Below are positions 6,524-7,690 of a DNA stretch of 7,690 nt, piece after piece. Where the stretch lies: the NCBI GenBank assembly GCA_015492395.1, contig WGFD01000299.1:1-7690 (forward strand). Direction: 5' to 3'. Origin of the DNA: Deltaproteobacteria bacterium (GTDB taxonomy: Bacteria; Desulfobacterota; GWC2-55-46; S146-70). Under the pieces are notes generated by a model that saw only the letters and a program-made list of their open reading frames with translations, had not been told where the DNA came from and searched no databases. Positions within the stretch are counted from its first letter, which is position 1. Every line of letters starts with the position of its first letter. Made by a program: the position numbers and the translations under genes.

Positions 6524-7432
6524 ATGGCCAAGAAGGATTACTACGAAATACTGGGTGTAAGCAGGGATGCCTCACCGGAAGACATCAAGAAGGTCTACAG
6601 GAAACTGGCCAAGAAGTATCATCCCGATCTGCATCCGAATGACAAGGAGAATGAGGCCAGGTTCAAGGAGATCAATGAAGCCTACTATGTGCTCAGCGAC
6701 CCGAAAAAGAGGCAGGAGTACGATAGGGCCGGCCAGTTCACTTTCGAGCCTGGTATGGGCGACTTCGGTTATGCGTACCAAGGCAATATCAACCTTGAAG
6801 ACCTCGGATTCGGGCTCGGCGGCCTGGAAGATATATTCGGGAACCTATTCGGTTCCAGAACCGAGGCCAGAAGGCAGCCACGTCCCGCCAGGGGCAGAGA
6901 TCTTGAGTATGAGGCGTCCATAGACTTCGACCACGCGGTGCACGGTACCGAGCTCAATATCACGACGGAAAGAGGTGGAAAGAGGAGTACTATTACCGTT
7001 AAGATACCTAAAGGTGTCAGAAACGGTTCCAGGGTGAGGGTAGCGGGCAAGGGCGGCGAGGGCATGCGCGGCGGCCCGCCGGGCGATCTCTATATTGTAA
7101 CAAGGGTCAAACCTCACAGATATTTCAGGAGGGAAGGAGACGATATATATCTCGACGTTCCTATAACGGTATCCGAGGCCGTGCTTGGCGGGAAGGTCAC
7201 AGTTCCAACCATATATGGAAAGACTACCATAAAGATACCCCCCGGTATAGAGAGCGGAAAGAAGCTTAAACTCAAGGAGAAGGGGATGCCCCGGTTAAAA
7301 GGGGGTGGAAAGGGAGACATGTATGTGGTGCTGTATATAACCGCTCCGAAAAATCCCCCTTCAAAGGTCAAAGAACTGTTCGAGGAGATCCAGAGACTAA
7401 ATCCCTATGATCCCAGGCAGGGTCTGTGGTAA
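6524..7432 (+). CDS. Type II J-domain co-chaperone (DnaJ/CbpA-like, no zinc finger)
   Basis: Delivers clients to DnaK and stimulates its ATPase. It has 302 residues. The J domain spans about 5-70, with the essential HPD triad at 33-35 and the end-of-domain pattern RQEYDRAG. A Gly/Phe-rich region at about 71-112 includes repeats such as LGFGLGGLEDIFGNLFG. Two beta C-terminal client-binding domains follow (about 125-195 and 200-275), with GDLY and GDMYV at their ends, then a short terminal helix. The CXXCXGXG zinc repeats of full DnaJ are absent and the protein has no cysteine at all, so it is a class II J-protein like CbpA. The ATG at 6524 is the first start after an in-frame TAA (6509-6511). 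Its ribosome binding site is weak (GGAA, 6516-6519, four bases upstream). It follows dnaK by 133 bp, so the two are probably co-transcribed. Confidence 0.92.
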   Translation: MAKKDYYEILGVSRDASPEDIKKVYRKLAKKYHPDLHPNDKENEARFKEINEAYYVLSDPKKRQEYDRAGQFTFEPGMGDFGYAYQGNINLEDLGFGLGGLEDIFGNLFGSRTEARRQPRPARGRDLEYEASIDFDHAVHGTELNITTERGGKRSTITVKIPKGVRNGSRVRVAGKGGEGMRGGPPGDLYIVTRVKPHRYFRREGDDIYLDVPITVSEAVLGGKVTVPTIYGKTTIKIPPGIESGKKLKLKEKGMPRLKGGGKGDMYVVLYITAPKNPPSKVKELFEEIQRLNPYDPRQGLW

Positions 7433-7532
7433 AATGGTCTCGAAAGCAAAGATGGATAACTTCGCGACTTGTGTCAATACACGCACGGCTTCTCCTAACC
7501 TGTCCTATCGCAACAGATAGAAAGGATATCCG

Positions 7533-7690
7533 ATGAGCGAGCTGGATACTTTCAGGGAAAGGCTTTCGACAAGGGCGCTGAGAGTCCTGGACGGAGCAAT
7601 AGAGGAAAGTAAGCGGCGTCAGCACTATTATCTGGGGGCTGAACACATCTTTTTATCCTTTGCAAAGAACGAGGCGGCCCTCTTTATGGA
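7533..7690 (+). CDS. Clp ATPase N-terminal fragment (ClpA/B/C type, AAA+)
   Basis: The first 52 complete codons of a gene running off the right edge. The translation begins MSELDTFRERLSTRALRVLD and continues GAIEESKRRQHYYLGAEHIF. The pattern of a Phe/Leu-x-x-Arg-Ala start, an AxxES..R helix, then YLGAEHIFLSF matches the first repeat of the Clp N-domain, where typical members read as ..GHNYVGTEHLLLGL. This domain recruits clients or adaptors to ClpA, ClpB or ClpC; the AAA+ modules are outside the window, so the subtype (disaggregase or protease-linked unfoldase) cannot be decided. AAGGA (7522-7526) lies six bases upstream of the ATG, and an in-frame TAG (7518-7520) rules out an earlier start. 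It lies 100 bp after the J-protein gene, suggesting one quality-control operon. Confidence 0.85.
   Translation, partial: MSELDTFRERLSTRALRVLDGAIEESKRRQHYYLGAEHIFLSFAKNEAALFM

Noticed and set aside
7505..7520. CTATC-GCAACA-GATAG hairpin before the Clp gene
   Set aside because: Only five AT-rich pairs, no T-run, and the ribosome binding site lies outside it; likely chance.
1..7690. CRISPR array, insertion sequence, tRNA or rRNA
   Set aside because: No spaced direct repeats, transposase motifs, cloverleaf pattern or rRNA-like stretch was seen on either strand.

Overview
The window appears to be bacterial chromosomal DNA of intermediate GC content, with frequent AGG/AGA arginine codons and ATA isoleucine codons. 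Good AGGA/AGGAGG ribosome binding sites and sigma70-type promoters can be read directly. DnaK is of the ordinary bacterial type. The codon habits and gene mix would fit a Nitrospirota- or Desulfobacterota-like lineage, but that is inference; no rRNA or other decisive marker is present.

Left part (1-4047) is compatible-solute / storage-sugar metabolism. It opens with the C-terminal end of a GT4 glycosyltransferase that most resembles trehalose glycosyltransferring synthase (TreT). After a 253-nt spacer come otsA (GT20, trehalose-6-phosphate synthase) and otsB (HAD phosphatase), whose stop and start codons overlap (TGATG). Convergent to them, on the minus strand, is a GT81-family nucleotide-sugar glycosyltransferase of the glucosyl-3-phosphoglycerate synthase (GpgS) type. 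Together they predict two trehalose routes (TreT and OtsAB) and possibly a glucosylglycerate route, whose dedicated phosphatase is not in view.

Middle (4048-4476) is a 429-nt divergent control region without a gene. On the minus strand it holds a near-consensus promoter and a 12-bp hairpin in the predicted GT81 leader. On the plus strand it holds two sigma70-like promoters in tandem before dnaK; the spacer of the distal one contains a perfect 6+1+6 palindrome. No CIRCE (HrcA) element and no clear RpoH promoter were found.

Right part (4477-7690) is a protein-quality-control cluster on the plus strand: dnaK, a cysteine-free type II J-protein (CbpA/DnaJ-like, no zinc finger), and the first 52 codons of a Clp ATPase with a Clp N-domain. 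DnaK binds unfolded peptides, the J-protein delivers clients and triggers ATP hydrolysis, and the Clp ATPase would disaggregate or degrade what cannot be refolded. grpE and hrcA are not in this window.

The genes belong to known families and I found no convincing undescribed system. The more interesting material is in the regulatory DNA: the palindrome inside the distal dnaK promoter, the hairpin leader of the GT81 gene, the 8-bp inverted repeat before the J-protein gene, and a possible attenuator-like arrangement before otsA.
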